DNA from: Streptomyces regalis
GTDB lineage: Bacteria; Actinomycetota; Actinomycetes; Streptomycetales; Streptomycetaceae
Direction of reading: 5' to 3'
Assembly: GCF_001509475.1 (NCBI RefSeq)
Contig: NZ_LLZG01000104.1
Span: 62,001-126,000, forward strand
DNA length: 64,000 nucleotides
Shown here: in pieces, positions 63,675-64,000 of the stretch
How the letters are laid out: every line of letters begins with the position of its first letter
How positions within the stretch are numbered: the stretch's first letter is position 1
The notes under the pieces: model-generated
Told to the model about the DNA's origin: nothing
What the model saw: the letters and a program-made list of their open reading frames with translations, nothing else
Databases searched by the model: none
Translations under genes and position numbers: made by a program

Positions 63675-64000
63675 CACAGCCTCCGCGGCGGCTGCTGGCC
63701 GTACGCCTGAGTGCCGCGGCCGAGGCCCCCGAAGCCGCTCTGCTGCTGGGGCGCGGCGGGCACCGGGGTGCGCTGCAGGATCTCCTGGACGACCTGCTCG
63801 GACGTGCGGCGGTTCAGCTGGGCCTGTGCGGTGGGCAGCAGGCGGTGGGCCAGGACGGCCACGGCGAGGGCCTGCACGTCGTCCGGCAGCGCGTACTCCC
63901 GGCCGCTCAGGGCCGCCGACGCCTTCGCCGCGCGCAGCAGATGCAGCGTCGCGCGCGGGGAGGCGCCGAGTCTGAGGTCCGGGTGGGTGCGCGTGGTGGC
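63674..64000 (-). CDS. MoxR-family AAA ATPase, C-terminal part (cut by window edge)
   Basis: Open to the right edge, so the P-loop and Walker B lie outside. Visible: LGASPRATLHLLRAAKASAALSGREYALPDDVQALAVAVLAHRLLPTAQAQ, the helical lid of MoxR proteins, and a Gln/Gly/Pro-rich tail. It heads the operon moxR-DUF58-tgpA. MoxR proteins act as chaperone-like ATPases for metal insertion or complex maturation. Family call from the lid only but well supported by context. Confidence 0.88.
   Translation of the reverse strand, partial: ATTRTHPDLRLGASPRATLHLLRAAKASAALSGREYALPDDVQALAVAVLAHRLLPTAQAQLNRRTSEQVVQEILQRTPVPAAPQQQSGFGGLGRGTQAYGQQPPRRL

Overview
This is a 64 kb piece of actinobacterial chromosome, almost certainly Streptomyces. 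It is very GC-rich, uses GTG starts freely, has many short-overlap operons, and its proteins are typical of the genus (DUF5304, SAV_6107-type HEPN, CU044_5270 family, MacS-type kinase, class II DAHP synthase, glkA). It is core chromosome: I found no rRNA, tRNA, CRISPR array, prophage or intact insertion sequence. From memory, the gene order matches the glkA/pfkA/aroH/bfr/thiGSO/metF neighbourhood of S. coelicolor. It is also partly collinear with the M. tuberculosis Rv2190c to Rv2172c block (NlpC/P60, PimB', FadD15, SRPBCC, ArsA-like, PlsC, AroG, PknL, Rv2175c, MTHFR-like). I could not run an alignment.

Layout. 1-7 kb: the end of a class V aminotransferase, then a minus-strand block with glycerate kinase coupled to an SLC13 permease, a two-component system, a stand-alone Lrp-type sensor domain and a rhomboid protease. 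7-13 kb: a zinc-ribbon protein, a NYN-domain protein, two paralogous secreted NlpC/P60 hydrolases and a HExxH lipoprotein. Between the two hydrolases lies the right-hand end of a lost IS200/IS605 (TnpB) element, with the last part of tnpB and an omega-RNA-like end. 13-26 kb: PadR/MATE pair with tandem operators, GT87 and PimB-like mannosyltransferases, cholesterol oxidase (with a TTA codon), acyl-CoA ligase, a phosphoesterase, SRPBCC protein, ArsA-like ATPase, glkA and an EEP-family protein. 26-33 kb: ECF sigma factor with a CU044_5270 partner, a lipase, PlsC, a second two-component system and 6-phosphofructokinase. 33-41 kb: D-2-hydroxyacid dehydrogenase, fused TrpE-TrpG with a leader peptide and attenuator, DAHP synthase, bacterioferritin and its ferredoxin (the latter behind an iron box), a molybdopterin oxidoreductase, a His-rich DUF4396 protein behind a CsoR-like site, and AP endonuclease IV. 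41-50 kb: PASTA kinase, thiO-thiS-thiG behind a TPP riboswitch, FAD oxidoreductase, Rv2175c-like protein, thiE and metF. 50-64 kb: a Tyr/Gln-rich membrane protein, CrtI-like oxidoreductase, DUF4126 protein, a TetR/YhgE/ABC module with its operator, HEPN protein, methyltransferase, DUF3040 protein, and a MoxR-DUF58-TgpA transglutaminase operon that runs off the right edge.

How it works together. Central carbon entry (glkA, pfk, D-LDH, glycerate kinase), aromatic/tryptophan entry (DAHP synthase and attenuated trpEG), thiamine and one-carbon metabolism, iron storage, and envelope lipid/wall assembly (PIM mannosyltransferase, PlsC, FadD, NlpC/P60, PASTA kinase) are mixed together. Several regulatory sites can be read directly: a TPP riboswitch, a trp attenuator, an iron box, a CsoR-type site, a PadR site and a TetR-type site. 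The least ordinary item is the orphan TnpB/omega-RNA scar in the leader of the second NlpC/P60 gene.
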